A stretch of 64,000 bases of DNA from CAVQEK01 sp964596645 (GTDB lineage Bacteria; Bacteroidota; Bacteroidia; Cytophagales; Cyclobacteriaceae), in NCBI GenBank assembly GCA_964596645.1, contig CAZQVB010000011.1, forward strand, positions 1 to 64,000, read 5' to 3'. A program made the translations under genes and the position numbers. A model generated the notes under the pieces. It made no database searches and was not told the origin of the DNA. It worked only from the letters and a program-made list of their open reading frames with translations. Positions within the stretch are counted from its first letter, which is position 1, and the number at the start of each line of letters is the position of its first letter. Shown in pieces: positions 8,195 to 17,514 of the stretch.

Positions 8195-8743
8195 CTATCG
8201 GCGTGCCCGTGCAATGATGCCCTGCTCGGCGGGTCGTATGTACATATTCACTGCCTCCAGCAGGCTGCCGGCAAAGTGATCGGCAGAGGTAGCGTCGGTG
8301 CTGTTTTCTGAGAATATACGAATTGTTCGTACGCCCATGGCCTGGCCACACTCTATGTCGCGCTCGCGATCGCCTACCATCCAGGAGCGGCTCATATCGA
8401 TGTCAAATTTCGCTTTGGCTTTCTCCAGCATCAGCGTCTCCGGCTTTCGGCACAGGGAGTAGGTGATGGAGTCGTGATAGGGGCAGTAGTAAATATGATC
8501 GATAAGCCGGGGGGCTTTTTTCATCAGGTGGTCGTGGCACACCTGCATTTGTTCTCTTGTGTAAAGGCCTTTGGAAATGCCGGCCTGGTTGGTGACCACC
8601 ACGGTAATAAATTTCATCATCTTCAGCAGCATTAGCGCTTCTACTACGCCCGGTGCAATAATGAATTCCTCTAATGTGAAGGAGTAGTCGCCACGCTCTT
8701 CATTCAGTACGCCATCGCGATCCAGGAAAACACATTTATTCAT
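8195..8743 (-). CDS. gmhB: HAD phosphatase, GmhB-like (heptose 1,7-bisphosphate 7-phosphatase family)
   Basis: A 182-residue cytosolic HAD phosphatase of the HisB-N/GmhB type. Motif I is FLDRDGVLNEE, motif II VVTNQAGISKG, motif III around CRKPETLML, and motif IV VGDRERDIECG. GmhB normally makes the ADP-heptose precursor of LPS. Its zinc loop normally has C-x-H and C-x-C; here the first pair reads CPYH and the second SLC, so two of the four usual ligands appear shifted or lost and zinc binding is doubtful. Family assignment is firm; the exact substrate is inferred. Confidence 0.85.
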   Translation of the reverse strand: MNKCVFLDRDGVLNEERGDYSFTLEEFIIAPGVVEALMLLKMMKFITVVVTNQAGISKGLYTREQMQVCHDHLMKKAPRLIDHIYYCPYHDSITYSLCRKPETLMLEKAKAKFDIDMSRSWMVGDRERDIECGQAMGVRTIRIFSENSTDATSADHFAGSLLEAVNMYIRPAEQGIIARARR

Positions 8744-8996
8744 GGTTTTAATTTACTTTGTATGCTTACGGCCAGCCATATTGGCGGCGCAACAATAATA
8801 AAATACCCGGTTGAAATATAATTTTTAGCGACCCGAGTCATGGCAGCGCTGTGGTAAATATTGGCCTACTGCTTTTTTAGTCATTGACCGGTGGCACCTG
8901 TCCAATACCTGTTTTGACTAAAACACTGGTACATGCTCTGCTCTGGCGACGTTTTTTTTTAATCTTTGCAGTTTATACTCTTTTAATGATAGCATA

Positions 8997-9743
8997 GTGA
9001 GCGATAGTCTGGTCATCATTCCCACCTACAACGAAAAAGAAAACATACAAGCGCTCGTGGCGGCTGTCATGTCGCTGGAGAAGGAATTTGATATGCTGGT
9101 GATAGACGACGGCTCGCCCGATGGCACCGGCGACATAGTGGCCGGTATGCAGGGCCACTATCAGGGCCGGCTGAACCTGCTCCGGCGCAAGGGCAAGCAG
9201 GGCCTTGGTACGGCGTATATAGCAGGTTTCAGGTATGGCATTGAGCACGGGTACGACTATATATTTGAAATGGACGCAGATTTTTCGCATAACCCCAACG
9301 ACCTTCCGCGCCTGTACCATGCCTGCCACCATGAAGGATACGACCTGGCCATCGGTTCACGCTATGCCACGGGTGTGAATGTGGTGAACTGGCCTATGGG
9401 CCGCGTGCTGATGTCGTACTTCGCGAGTATGTACGTGAAAGCCGTGACGGGTATGCCGGTGCGGGATGCTACGGCCGGCTTTAAATGCTACCGTCGCCAG
9501 GTGCTGGAAACCATACGGCTGGATAAGATAAAATTCATTGGGTATGCTTTCCAGATCGAAATGAAATTTACCGCATGGCGCTATGGCTTCAAGATCACAG
9601 AAGTGCCCATCATTTTCACCAACCGCATACTCGGCACGTCCAAAATGTCGCCGAAAATATTTCACGAGGCCTTTATGGGCGTGATCAAGCTAAAGGTCAA
9701 CAGCTATTTCAAAAAATACCCGCGCACTGCGCGGAAGGATTAG
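8997..9743 (+). CDS. polyprenol-phosphate mannosyltransferase (DPM1-like GT2)
   Basis: A 248-residue GT2 glycosyltransferase. It has the GT-A start VIIPTYNEKENI, the nucleotide site IDDGSPDGTGDI, the catalytic metal motif EMDADFSHNP and a dolichol-phosphate-mannose-synthase-like middle (GSRY, ATAGFKCYRR, YAFQIEM). Such enzymes move mannose or a related sugar from a nucleotide sugar to polyprenyl phosphate on the inner face of the membrane, for later use by GT-C transferases. No C-terminal membrane domain is present, as in bacterial soluble DPM1 types. The start is GTG 8997. It is monocistronic and divergent from the GmhB-like gene. Confidence 0.9.
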   Translation: MSDSLVIIPTYNEKENIQALVAAVMSLEKEFDMLVIDDGSPDGTGDIVAGMQGHYQGRLNLLRRKGKQGLGTAYIAGFRYGIEHGYDYIFEMDADFSHNPNDLPRLYHACHHEGYDLAIGSRYATGVNVVNWPMGRVLMSYFASMYVKAVTGMPVRDATAGFKCYRRQVLETIRLDKIKFIGYAFQIEMKFTAWRYGFKITEVPIIFTNRILGTSKMSPKIFHEAFMGVIKLKVNSYFKKYPRTARKD

Positions 9744-9751
9744 CCAAAGAT

Positions 9752-9776
9752 CAGCATGGTTATGCTGCTTTCATTT
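9752..9776 (+). terminator. weak hairpin after the mannosyltransferase gene
   Basis: A 6-bp stem CAGCAT/ATGCTG (9752-9757 and 9762-9767) with loop GGTT, followed by CTTTCATTTT. It is in the right place for a terminator but short. Confidence 0.4.
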
Positions 9777-9897
9777 TAGCATCTGCCTGTCATAATGCAG
9801 CTCTTTCACAGGCTAAGTGCACTCAAATAGTCCATTTGAAGCTTACCGCGATCACCAGAGAACCCGCGGCATCACCCGTACAACCACTTGCCTCAAA

Positions 9898-11115
9898 CTA
9901 ATCGAACCGAATGGCCTTGATGGGCAAAATGCGGCTGATGATGAGCGTGGGGATAATGAGTACCGCGCTCACCACCACAAACGTGAGCAGGTTGAGCAGC
10001 AAAATGACTTCCCAGTTCCATGCAATGGGCACGTAATCCATGTAGTACGTCTCCGTGTCCAGCTTGAATATTTTCAGGTGCTGCTGCAGCAAGCCAAACC
10101 CGATGCCGATGGCGTTGCCGATCAGAAGGCCTTTCAGTATCAGATGCATGCCGTTGTATATAAAAATTCTTCTGATCACGCCATTTGAGGCACCCATGGC
10201 TTTGAGTGAGCCGATCATTTTGGTGCGCTCCATAATGAGTATCAGCAGGATGGAGATCATATTAAAACAGGCAACAAACAGTGTGAGGCTGAGAAAGATC
10301 ACTACGTTGCGGTTGAGCAGTGCCAGCCAGTCAAAAATTTCTTCGTACTTATCATTCACCTTTTCCACATAGTGGTCATAATCCACCACCTTGTACAATT
10401 TCTCCTGATACTCCTGCACCCGGTCGAAGTCGCGCACAAAAACCTCCATGCCGCCAATGAGCGTATCGGGCCAGTTCTGTATAGTCTGTACCAGCTTCAG
10501 GTCGCCGATCACTATTTTTTCATCAAAATCTTCCATTCCCGTCTGGTATATGCCCGATACAATGAGCTTGCGCACGCGGGGTGGGTTTTGCACGAAGTAC
10601 ACCAAGGCATCGTCGCCTACGCCCAGGCCGAGTCTGAGGCTGGTTTGCTTGCTGATGAGTATTTCCTTGGAATCGGCCGTGTCACTGAGGGATATGAAGT
10701 TGCCTTCAATAATATTGGGCCCAAACCTTTCCAGGTCAAAATCCTGTCCCACACCTTTTATCAATATGCCCATCACTTCATCGTTGGCTTTTATCAGCCC
10801 CGCTTTATGTGCGTATTTCTGCACGTGCGTTACATAATCGATGGCGTGATGATTTTCGAGTAGTCTGTTGTGAACGGATATGGGCTCTTCTTCGTAGCTG
10901 CCGCTCAGGTTGAACTTGGTCACTTGCAGATGACCAGTAAAGCTGATCATTTTGTTTTCTATGGTTTCCTGAAAACCCTGCAAAATGACGTAACAAACCA
11001 GCATTACGGCAAGTCCCAGGCCTATGCTGGCGATGGCAATATTGTGGATGGTTCCGGAAAACGAGTCTACACGACTACCACTGATTCTCCTGGATATGAA
11101 ATAAGATAGGTTCAA
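9898..11115 (-). CDS. LolC/LolE-type ABC transporter permease
   Basis: A 405-residue inner-membrane permease with the MacB/FtsX layout: N-terminal sequence NLSYFISRRI, one membrane helix (about 25-48), a large periplasmic MacB_PCD domain (about 50-255), then three membrane helices around residues 270-400. This is the LolCE family that lifts lipoproteins out of the inner membrane. No LolD ATPase is in the window, so the partner must be elsewhere. The start is TTG 11115, which gives the conserved family N-terminus. It is divergent from the namZ gene with only 56 bases between the starts. Confidence 0.88.
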   Translation of the reverse strand: MNLSYFISRRISGSRVDSFSGTIHNIAIASIGLGLAVMLVCYVILQGFQETIENKMISFTGHLQVTKFNLSGSYEEEPISVHNRLLENHHAIDYVTHVQKYAHKAGLIKANDEVMGILIKGVGQDFDLERFGPNIIEGNFISLSDTADSKEILISKQTSLRLGLGVGDDALVYFVQNPPRVRKLIVSGIYQTGMEDFDEKIVIGDLKLVQTIQNWPDTLIGGMEVFVRDFDRVQEYQEKLYKVVDYDHYVEKVNDKYEEIFDWLALLNRNVVIFLSLTLFVACFNMISILLILIMERTKMIGSLKAMGASNGVIRRIFIYNGMHLILKGLLIGNAIGIGFGLLQQHLKIFKLDTETYYMDYVPIAWNWEVILLLNLLTFVVVSAVLIIPTLIISRILPIKAIRFD

Positions 11116-11171
11116 GAATATTAATAACTTTGAGCCAGAGGCTAATTATCCCGCAAAATATAAAATATCCC

Positions 11172-12368
11172 ATGATTCGGTCTATTGGCTTTATCACATT
11201 TTTGCTGGTATTGCACAGCGCCTGTGCCACGAGTGGTGGGGCTGAGCAGGCAGATATAACAGTGGGCGCCGAGCAGCTTGGGGCATATCTGCCGCTGCTG
11301 CAAGGGCAGCGTGTTGGCCTGGTTGTCAACCACACCTCGCGCGCGTTCGACAGGCACCTGGTAGATGTGCTGCGCGATAAAAATGTGAACATCACGGCCA
11401 TTTTTGCTCCTGAGCATGGCTTTAGGGGCACAGCAGATGCCGGCGAGTCGGTAAAGGGTGGCAAAGATGCGCAAACCGGTTTGCCGGTTTTTTCACTGTA
11501 TGGCAAAACCAAAAAACCTACACCAGAAATGATGGCCCAGGTGGATGTGCTTGTGTTTGATATGCAGGACGTGGGCACACGTTTTTTCACCTACATCAGC
11601 ACCATGCACTACGCCATGGAAGCCTGTGCCGACACGGGCAAAAAAATGATCGTGCTAGACAGGCCCAATCCCAACGGACACTATGTAGATGGCCCCGTGC
11701 TCGACACGGCATTCCGATCGTTTGTAGGCATGCATCCGATACCGGTGGTGCATGGACTCACCGTAGGCGAACTGGCACATATGATCAACGCTGAGGGTTG
11801 GCTGGCCGGGGAGGTACACTGTCAGCTTACGGTGGTGCCTGTAGAAAACTACACACACAGCACGCACTATACACTGCCTGTAAAGCCATCGCCGAATTTG
11901 CCCAATGCGCAGGCCGTACAGCTTTATCCTACACTTTGTTTTTTTGAGGGCACCGCCATGAGTGTGGGCCGGGGCACGGAATTTCCCTTTCAGGTGCTCG
12001 GGTTTCCGGCGGCGTTTATGGGCGATTTCACCTTTGTACCGCAGCCAATCGATGGCATGGACAAAAATTCAAAGCATAAAGGGCAGACTTGCTATGGTGT
12101 AGATCTGCGCCAGGCACCCGCACCGGCAAGTATACAGCTGCACTACCTTATCGATATGTACGGCCGCTGGAAACTGGAAGAAGATTTTTTCAACAGCTAC
12201 TTCAATACACTGGCCGGTACCGATCAGCTGATGCATCAGATAAAAGCTTCTATGGACGAAACAGCCATACGCGCGAGCTGGGAGCCGGCACTTTCGGCCT
12301 ATAAGAAGATGCGTGTGAAGTATCTGCTCTATCCCGATTTTGAAGAGAAAACAGCGCCAAAGCCATGA
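11172..12368 (+). CDS. namZ: DUF1343 lipoprotein, NamZ-like exo-beta-N-acetylmuramidase
   Basis: A 398-residue lipoprotein (lipobox LHSAC, Cys about residue 18) followed by a DUF1343 domain: VGLVVNHTS, FAPEHGFRG, DVLVFDMQDVGTRFFTYISTM, VLDRPNPNG, and the C-terminal EGTAMSVGRGTEFPFQ. Members characterised as NamZ (GH171) remove N-acetylmuramic acid from the non-reducing end of peptidoglycan fragments, which fits cell-wall recycling in the periplasm. The frame is open from TTG 11130, but ATG 11172 starts a proper lipoprotein signal peptide. The stop overlaps the fmt start by 4 bases (ATGA), so translation is coupled. Confidence 0.88.
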   Translation: MIRSIGFITFLLVLHSACATSGGAEQADITVGAEQLGAYLPLLQGQRVGLVVNHTSRAFDRHLVDVLRDKNVNITAIFAPEHGFRGTADAGESVKGGKDAQTGLPVFSLYGKTKKPTPEMMAQVDVLVFDMQDVGTRFFTYISTMHYAMEACADTGKKMIVLDRPNPNGHYVDGPVLDTAFRSFVGMHPIPVVHGLTVGELAHMINAEGWLAGEVHCQLTVVPVENYTHSTHYTLPVKPSPNLPNAQAVQLYPTLCFFEGTAMSVGRGTEFPFQVLGFPAAFMGDFTFVPQPIDGMDKNSKHKGQTCYGVDLRQAPAPASIQLHYLIDMYGRWKLEEDFFNSYFNTLAGTDQLMHQIKASMDETAIRASWEPALSAYKKMRVKYLLYPDFEEKTAPKP

Positions 12369-13285
12369 AGCGTGATCTGCGAATTGTGTTTATGGGCACG
12401 CCAGAATTTGCTGTGGCCAGCCTGGAAGGTATCCTCGCTGCCGGGTATGTTGTAGTGGCCGTCATCACCGCACCGGATAAGCCCAAGGGGCGGGGTCAAA
12501 AGCTGAGCCCGTCGCCTGTAAAAGAAGTAGCACAGGCGCACAACATTCCTGTATTACAGCCAACCAATCTGAAGGCACCTGCATTTGTGGAAGAGCTCCG
12601 TAGCCATCAGGCCAATTTGCAGGTCGTGGTCGCTTTTCGCATGCTGCCGGAGGTGGTGTGGCAAATGCCAGCATACGGTACGTTTAATCTGCACGCCAGT
12701 TTGCTGCCACAGTACCGCGGCGCAGCGCCCATCAACTGGGCCATCATCAATGGTGAAGAGGAGACAGGTGTCACCACCTTCTTTCTGAAACAGGAGATCG
12801 ATACGGGGAGCATTATTTTTCAGGAGAAAGAGCCTATCTATCCGCACGACAACGCGGGCAGTCTATATGAAAGACTGATGCACAAAGGGGCCGCTTTGGT
12901 GCTGAAAACGGTAAAGGCGGTGGAGGCCAATGACTTTACACTGTCGATGCAAAAAGACCTGCCAGACCTGAAGTCCGCGCCAAAAATTTACAAAGACGAC
13001 TGCCGGATAGAGTGGGCACAGCCATCGCAACAGGTTGTCAATTTCATTCGCGGCCTGTCGCCCTATCCCGCCGCCTGGACGGAATGGTCTGGCCGACTTG
13101 TGAAAATATTTGATGTGCAGTCGACAGAAAGGACTGTGGCTGGCGAGCCCGGTACTTTGCACACAGATCAGGAGAGCTATGCGGCGGTGAAGACAGGCGA
13201 TGGTACTGTAGAGGTGCTGAGCCTGCAGGTGCAAGGGAAAAAACGCATGACCATTGCTCAATTCTTAAACGGTAACAAACTATGA
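12365..13285 (+). CDS. fmt: methionyl-tRNA formyltransferase
   Basis: A 306-residue cytosolic enzyme that formylates initiator Met-tRNA using 10-formyl-THF. It shows VFMGTPEFAV at the N-terminus, the formyl-transfer core NLHASLLPQYRGAAPINWAI with the catalytic Asn-His pair, and QEIDTGSII with the catalytic Asp; the C-terminal OB domain (about 205-306) binds tRNA. Length is normal. It overlaps namZ and folA by 4 bases on each side. Pairing with dihydrofolate reductase makes sense because both use folate cofactors. Confidence 0.96.
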   Translation: MKRDLRIVFMGTPEFAVASLEGILAAGYVVVAVITAPDKPKGRGQKLSPSPVKEVAQAHNIPVLQPTNLKAPAFVEELRSHQANLQVVVAFRMLPEVVWQMPAYGTFNLHASLLPQYRGAAPINWAIINGEEETGVTTFFLKQEIDTGSIIFQEKEPIYPHDNAGSLYERLMHKGAALVLKTVKAVEANDFTLSMQKDLPDLKSAPKIYKDDCRIEWAQPSQQVVNFIRGLSPYPAAWTEWSGRLVKIFDVQSTERTVAGEPGTLHTDQESYAAVKTGDGTVEVLSLQVQGKKRMTIAQFLNGNKL

Positions 13286-13773
13286 TAAAAGCCATAATGG
13301 TAGCCAAGGGCAACAACAATGTGATAGGCCGGAACAACGACCTTGTCTGGCACATGCCCGCCGATCTCAAACAGTTTAAAGACACTACCTCAGGGCATTA
13401 TGTGATCATGGGTAGAAAAACATTTGAATCGATGGGCAAGCCACTCATCAGGCGGCTCAATATAATAGTGACAAGAAAAGAAGACTTTTCCGTAGAAGGT
13501 GCCGTGGTGAAACACAGCATTGAAGAGGCGCTTGATTTTGCCTTGGATCAGCGGCAGAAAATGGTTTTTATCCTTGGCGGCGGACAGATATATAAGCAGG
13601 CTATGCCACTGGCAGACAAGCTATATGTGACCGAGATTCATGCAGAATTTGAAGGAGACACCACCTTTCCGGCCATCGACAGTGCTGATTGGGAAGAAAA
13701 AAAGCGTATGGACTTCACTGCCGACGCGGAAAACCCGCACGATTACAGTTTCGTGGAGTACGGGCGTCGGTGA
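13282..13773 (+). CDS. folA: dihydrofolate reductase
   Basis: A 163-residue DHFR that reduces dihydrofolate to tetrahydrofolate with NADPH. Family marks are IGRNNDLVWHMPADL with the acidic active-site residue, then HYVIMGRKTFESMGKPL, FILGGGQIYKQ and the C-terminal FVEYGR. It is the last gene of the namZ-fmt-folA unit, overlapping fmt by 4 bases (ATGA). No acquired or unusual features are seen. Confidence 0.96.
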   Translation: MIKAIMVAKGNNNVIGRNNDLVWHMPADLKQFKDTTSGHYVIMGRKTFESMGKPLIRRLNIIVTRKEDFSVEGAVVKHSIEEALDFALDQRQKMVFILGGGQIYKQAMPLADKLYVTEIHAEFEGDTTFPAIDSADWEEKKRMDFTADAENPHDYSFVEYGRR

Positions 13774-14120
13774 AGTAATAAATTGTTTGCGGCATCACAA
13801 GTGATTGGATCAATGCCGAAAATGATTTTTTTAATCGCGACATGCATGTATTACAAAGGAGCTGGTGGTGCAAGGGGCAGTTTGCACTTGATGGATTCTC
13901 CTCAGTTTTCTTAGCCGCTTTGGCATAAAGATGCCGCAGATAAGCCGGCACATCCGGTGGCTACCTTGCAAGCCCTTCCACAATTAGAGGATTTTTTTTC
14001 ACCGCAATAGTCATTTTAAAAACCACAATCGCGCTCAAATGGCTCTAAAGGCACTTTGACTGCAGTGGTAAAGCGATTGCATAGTGTCTGGGAAAATTTC
14101 AACTAAAAACCAGTACAACT
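13774..14120. other. 347-base gene-free stretch
   Basis: No coding frame with a recognisable protein, no RNA gene and no strong terminator could be found between folA and the next outer-membrane protein gene. The last 100 bases are AT-rich and probably carry that gene's promoter, but no full TAnnTTTG match is present. Confidence 0.4.
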
Positions 14121-14780
14121 ATGAAACGATCATTTTCTACACTATTCATGCTGTTGTGTATGCTGTCAATGTCGTACACGGCCTCGGCACAGGAAGAAGT
14201 TGCCGAAGATATAGAACAAGCCATTGACTATGCCGACCGCACCTTTTCTTATGGCATGCGTGCCGGCCTCAACTTCTCCACCTTTGGTGAAGCAGAAGTA
14301 CTGAACCCCGACCGTATGACGGGCCTGCACATTGGCTTGTTTGCGCGCTATGAATTTAGCGATGTGGTGGGTGCACGGGTAGAGCTTATCTACAGTATGC
14401 AAGGTGCCCGCGCCGACGAATTTTCTGTTTTTAACGATTACGCCATCAATCTGAACTACCTCAACGTGCCCATCTTGCTTGAGCTTACTTTTGCCGATAG
14501 AGTGACGGTAGAGGCGGGACCTTATGTAGGTTTTCTGGTGTCTTCAAAGCAAAGTTTTGTGGGCATAGACCAGACGGCCGCACCAGTTGATATTGATGAT
14601 GACGAAACAAATACGGTCGATTTAGGACTGGCATTAGGTGCCACTTATAATTTTAATGCGCGCTGGGGTCTGGGCCTTCGCTACAACATCGGCTTCATCG
14701 ATGCACTGGGCGATGCCTTTCTCAACGACGCATCGGGTGGCAATTCAGTATTGCAAATCACCACACATTATAATTTTTAG
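14121..14780 (+). CDS. outer-membrane beta-barrel protein (porin family)
   Basis: A 219-residue protein with a signal peptide (1-23, cleavage after TASA) and alternating amphipathic strands ending in aromatic residues (SYGMRAGLNFSTF, RVELIYSMQGA, LNVPILLELTF, GPYVGFL, LGLRYNIGFIDAL, ITTHYNF at the C-terminus). This matches the 8-stranded PF13568-type barrels common in Bacteroidota. Such barrels are structural or small-molecule pores with no known specific substrate. A short acidic helix (EEVAEDIEQAIDYADR) precedes the barrel. It is followed by an intrinsic terminator, so it is monocistronic. Confidence 0.85.
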   Translation: MKRSFSTLFMLLCMLSMSYTASAQEEVAEDIEQAIDYADRTFSYGMRAGLNFSTFGEAEVLNPDRMTGLHIGLFARYEFSDVVGARVELIYSMQGARADEFSVFNDYAINLNYLNVPILLELTFADRVTVEAGPYVGFLVSSKQSFVGIDQTAAPVDIDDDETNTVDLGLALGATYNFNARWGLGLRYNIGFIDALGDAFLNDASGGNSVLQITTHYNF

Positions 14781-14803
14781 ATCGAGCAATTTCAGACCAT
14801 ATG

Positions 14804-14834
14804 AAAAAAGGCATTCTAACCGGATGTCTTTTTT
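14804..14834 (+). terminator. intrinsic terminator after the beta-barrel gene
   Basis: AAAAAAGGCAT (14804-14814) pairs with ATGTCTTTTTT (14824-14834) over 11 bp with one G-U pair and a 9-base loop. The A and T runs would let it work in both directions. Confidence 0.7.
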
Positions 14835-15045
14835 CTTGTTGTATCTGCCATTGTAAGTAGTGGTTGATGGATGTTTTCCACAGGCAAAATTGTGGATATT
14901 ACACCACATATTTCTGCCCACGGGGCACTATAATCTGTTCTACGATCACCAATTCGACCTCCTTGCCTTTGGCGTTCTTATTGTCCATTGGTTGTAATAG
15001 TCAAAAGACGTAAACCCAATAACTCACACTAAAACTTTTATACGC

Positions 15046-15522
15046 ATGAAAATGAAAACCGCCTTTAGCCTTGCTGTAGTTGCATTACTTTTTCAGTTTG
15101 TACTGGTAAGCTGCAACCAGACCACCACCAAAGAAGATGTAAAAGAAGAACTGGAAGAAGCCAATGAAGCCATAGAAGAGGCGCAGGAAGCCACCGACGA
15201 CGCGCTTGAAGCAAAGAAAGAATACTATAAAGAGCACAGAGAAGAGGCTCTCGACAGCCTTGCCGAGCGCAGTGAGAACATCGACGAGAGACTGGAAGAA
15301 CTGAACAAAACCGCCCAAAAGTCAGAGAATGTGTCGGCCAGAGAAGATATACAGTCGGCTATAGAAAAATTGCGCAATGAGAAAGCACAGTTGGATGATG
15401 AAATCAGAATGGTAAAAAACAGGGAGAAAGACTGGAGCGACTCTTATGAAAGCATCAACAGCGCCATCGACAATATTGAGCGCGAATTGGCCAAGCTCAA
15501 TCGAGTGCTTGATGAGAATTAA
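15046..15522 (+). CDS. coiled-coil lipoprotein
   Basis: A 158-residue protein with a signal peptide ending in the lipobox VLVSC (Cys 23), followed almost entirely by charged alpha helix rich in Glu, Lys, Ala and Asp: heptads are visible at residues 30-60, 68-95 and 98-155. No enzymatic motif is present. It resembles small envelope lipoproteins that form helical bundles or spacers, but no specific family is recognised. A strong terminator follows, so it is transcribed alone. Confidence 0.8.
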   Translation: MKMKTAFSLAVVALLFQFVLVSCNQTTTKEDVKEELEEANEAIEEAQEATDDALEAKKEYYKEHREEALDSLAERSENIDERLEELNKTAQKSENVSAREDIQSAIEKLRNEKAQLDDEIRMVKNREKDWSDSYESINSAIDNIERELAKLNRVLDEN

Positions 15523-15530
15523 ATCTATAG

Positions 15531-15553
15531 AGCGACGTGATATCAGCGTCGCT
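15531..15553 (+). other. hairpin without T-run
   Basis: A perfect 7-bp inverted repeat, AGCGACG/CGTCGCT, with a 9-base loop, 9 bases after the lipoprotein stop. It has no T-run and may protect the mRNA 3' end ahead of the terminator at 15585. Confidence 0.4.
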
Positions 15554-15584
15554 ACTGATGGATCGGTGAAATCAACACATTAAC

Positions 15585-15628
15585 AAAAAAAAGCAGAAAA
15601 GCCAGTACAGGTTTTTCTGCTTTTTTTT
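15585..15628 (+). terminator. intrinsic terminator after the coiled-coil lipoprotein gene
   Basis: A long near-perfect inverted repeat: an A-run plus GCAGAAAA-g-CC on the left and GG-t-TTTTCTGC plus a T-run on the right, with loop AGTACA and one mismatch. It may work for both strands, since the convergent ABC transporter gene ends at 15664. Confidence 0.8.
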
Positions 15629-15663
15629 GTACAAAAGCGCTTGCACAGCAATCATCCTGTCGG

Positions 15664-17433
15664 CTATATCTTCGCCTGATAAGTATACAGCTGATGGTAG
15701 CGCCCTGCACGCACTATCAGTTGGTCGTGACTGCCCAGCTCTACTATACGGCCGTTGTCCATCACCAATATCTGGTCGGCTTTGCGTATGGTGCTGAGCC
15801 GGTGCGCGATCACGATGGTGGTGCGGCCTGTCATGAGCCTTGCCAAACTCTCTTGTATAAAAAATTCGCTTTCTGTGTCGAGGTTCGAGGTGGCTTCATC
15901 CAGTATCAGTATGCGCGGATCTGCAAGTATAGCACGGGCTATGGCAATGCGCTGGCGTTGGCCTCCGGAGAGTTTTACGCCACGTTCGCCAATAGTTGTA
16001 TCTAAGCCTTTATCAAACCGGTCGGTAAACTCCAGCACGTAGGCACCTTCAGCCGCCTTCATCAGTTCATCATCACCGGCATCGGGCCTGGGGTATAGTA
16101 TGTTTTCCCGAATGGTGCCTTCGTATAGAAAATCATCTTGCAATACCACGCCCAACTGGCTGCGATAGCTGTCCAACATCACCTGGCTGATGTCCTGGCC
16201 ATCCACCGTAATGATGCCCCGGCTGGGCCGCAGGAAAGAGGCCGCAAGACCGGCAATGGTCGTTTTGCCTGAGCCGGAGCTGCCCACCAGGGCCGTCACA
16301 GTGCCGGGCTTGGCATCGAAACTGATATCGTGCAACACCGCCTTGCCCTCTTCGTAGGCAAAATGCACCTGTTCAAAACGGATATAGCCTTCAATAGAGG
16401 GCATATGCGTAGTGCGCCTGGCGTCATCGTCTTCCTTTTCCAGTTCTATTATTTCCTGCATCCGGTCCAGCCCCGCAAATGCTTCGGTCATCTGGCTGCC
16501 AATGTTGCTCATTTGCACAATTGGCGCTATCATAAAGCCCAGATACAGTGTGAAAGCTACAAAGTCGCCTACGGTGAGCGCTCCGTCCAGTATCATATTG
16601 CCTCCCAGGCCCATGATGCCCACGCTGGCGAGCCCAAGCAGCAATGTGGCAGAGCTGGTGACCAGGCTGCTGGAGGTGAGCGACTTTTTCACGTTGCGAA
16701 AGAGCCTGTCCACACCGGCCTCAAAGGTGCGAATTTCCTGTTGCTCAGCATTGAAGCCTTTGATCACGCGTATGCCGTTGAGCGACTCCGTGAGTCGACC
16801 GGTCACATCGGCGTTGATCACACTGCGCTCGCGAAATATGGGCCGAATGTAGGCAAATGCTTTCAGGGATATAAAGCCAAATACGATCAAGGGCACCATC
16901 ACGTACAGCGTGAGTGTGGGGCTAATGTTGATCAGCAGCACAAAGGCAATGATGGCAGTGAGCAGTCCGCCAAAAAGCTGTACCAGGCCGGTGCCCACCA
17001 GATTCCGTACGCCTTCCACGTCCGTCATGATGCGCGACACAAGCGCTCCGGCTTTGTTGTTGTCGTAGAAGCGTATGGGCAGCCGTATGATTTGCTTCTG
17101 CACCCGGGCTCGCAACTGCGATATCAGGTGTTGCGCCTCTACGCTCAGCAACTTCGTAAGAAAAAATGAGGTGGTAGACTGAACCACTACCGCGCCTGCC
17201 ACGGCAAGAAGCAGCCATTTGAACAAATCGAGATTTTCATTGCCGATCACTTCGTCGATCAGATACTTGCTGGAGCCGGGTATAATGAGCCCGGCCAGGC
17301 GGTTGATGATGATCAGAAACAGCCCAAGCGCGAGCAGTCGTTTGCGCGGAATGATCAGTTCGCGTATCACATACCTGAGAGATGCCTTATTATGGGCATC
17401 CTTCTTCTTCACATTCTTCAGATTGAGTTTCAT
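15664..17433 (-). CDS. ABC exporter, MsbA-like (fused permease and ATPase)
   Basis: A 589-residue half-transporter: type I exporter membrane domain with six helices (about 25-330), then the nucleotide-binding domain (about 350-589). The ATPase has Walker A GSSGSGKTT, Q-loop VLQDDFLYEG, signature LSGGQRQR, Walker B ILILDEATS and the switch His in IVIAHRLSTI. It most resembles the MsbA/lipid-exporter branch, which flips lipid A-core as a homodimer; other amphipathic cargo cannot be excluded. The frame is open from TTG 17469, but ATG 17433 (MKLNLKNVKKK) gives a normal basic N-terminus. Confidence 0.9.
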   Translation of the reverse strand: MKLNLKNVKKKDAHNKASLRYVIRELIIPRKRLLALGLFLIIINRLAGLIIPGSSKYLIDEVIGNENLDLFKWLLLAVAGAVVVQSTTSFFLTKLLSVEAQHLISQLRARVQKQIIRLPIRFYDNNKAGALVSRIMTDVEGVRNLVGTGLVQLFGGLLTAIIAFVLLINISPTLTLYVMVPLIVFGFISLKAFAYIRPIFRERSVINADVTGRLTESLNGIRVIKGFNAEQQEIRTFEAGVDRLFRNVKKSLTSSSLVTSSATLLLGLASVGIMGLGGNMILDGALTVGDFVAFTLYLGFMIAPIVQMSNIGSQMTEAFAGLDRMQEIIELEKEDDDARRTTHMPSIEGYIRFEQVHFAYEEGKAVLHDISFDAKPGTVTALVGSSGSGKTTIAGLAASFLRPSRGIITVDGQDISQVMLDSYRSQLGVVLQDDFLYEGTIRENILYPRPDAGDDELMKAAEGAYVLEFTDRFDKGLDTTIGERGVKLSGGQRQRIAIARAILADPRILILDEATSNLDTESEFFIQESLARLMTGRTTIVIAHRLSTIRKADQILVMDNGRIVELGSHDQLIVRAGRYHQLYTYQAKI

Positions 17434-17514
17434 TAGGGAGGGTAATAAAAAAATGCTACGCAAGTGCAAACGGCGTGATCTGTAAAAAGTTAAAATATAC
17501 TTTTCAGCGTATAG

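Noticed and set aside
8106..8351. N-terminal extension of argS
   Set aside because: It starts at GTG, overlaps the GmhB-like gene and adds residues unlike any arginyl-tRNA synthetase; ATG 8105 fits the family.
16330..17169. A 279-codon plus-strand frame
   Set aside because: Antisense shadow of the MsbA-like exporter.
17434..17469. N-terminal extension of the ABC exporter
   Set aside because: TTG start and hydrophobic unlike-family residues; ATG 17433 gives the usual basic N-terminus.
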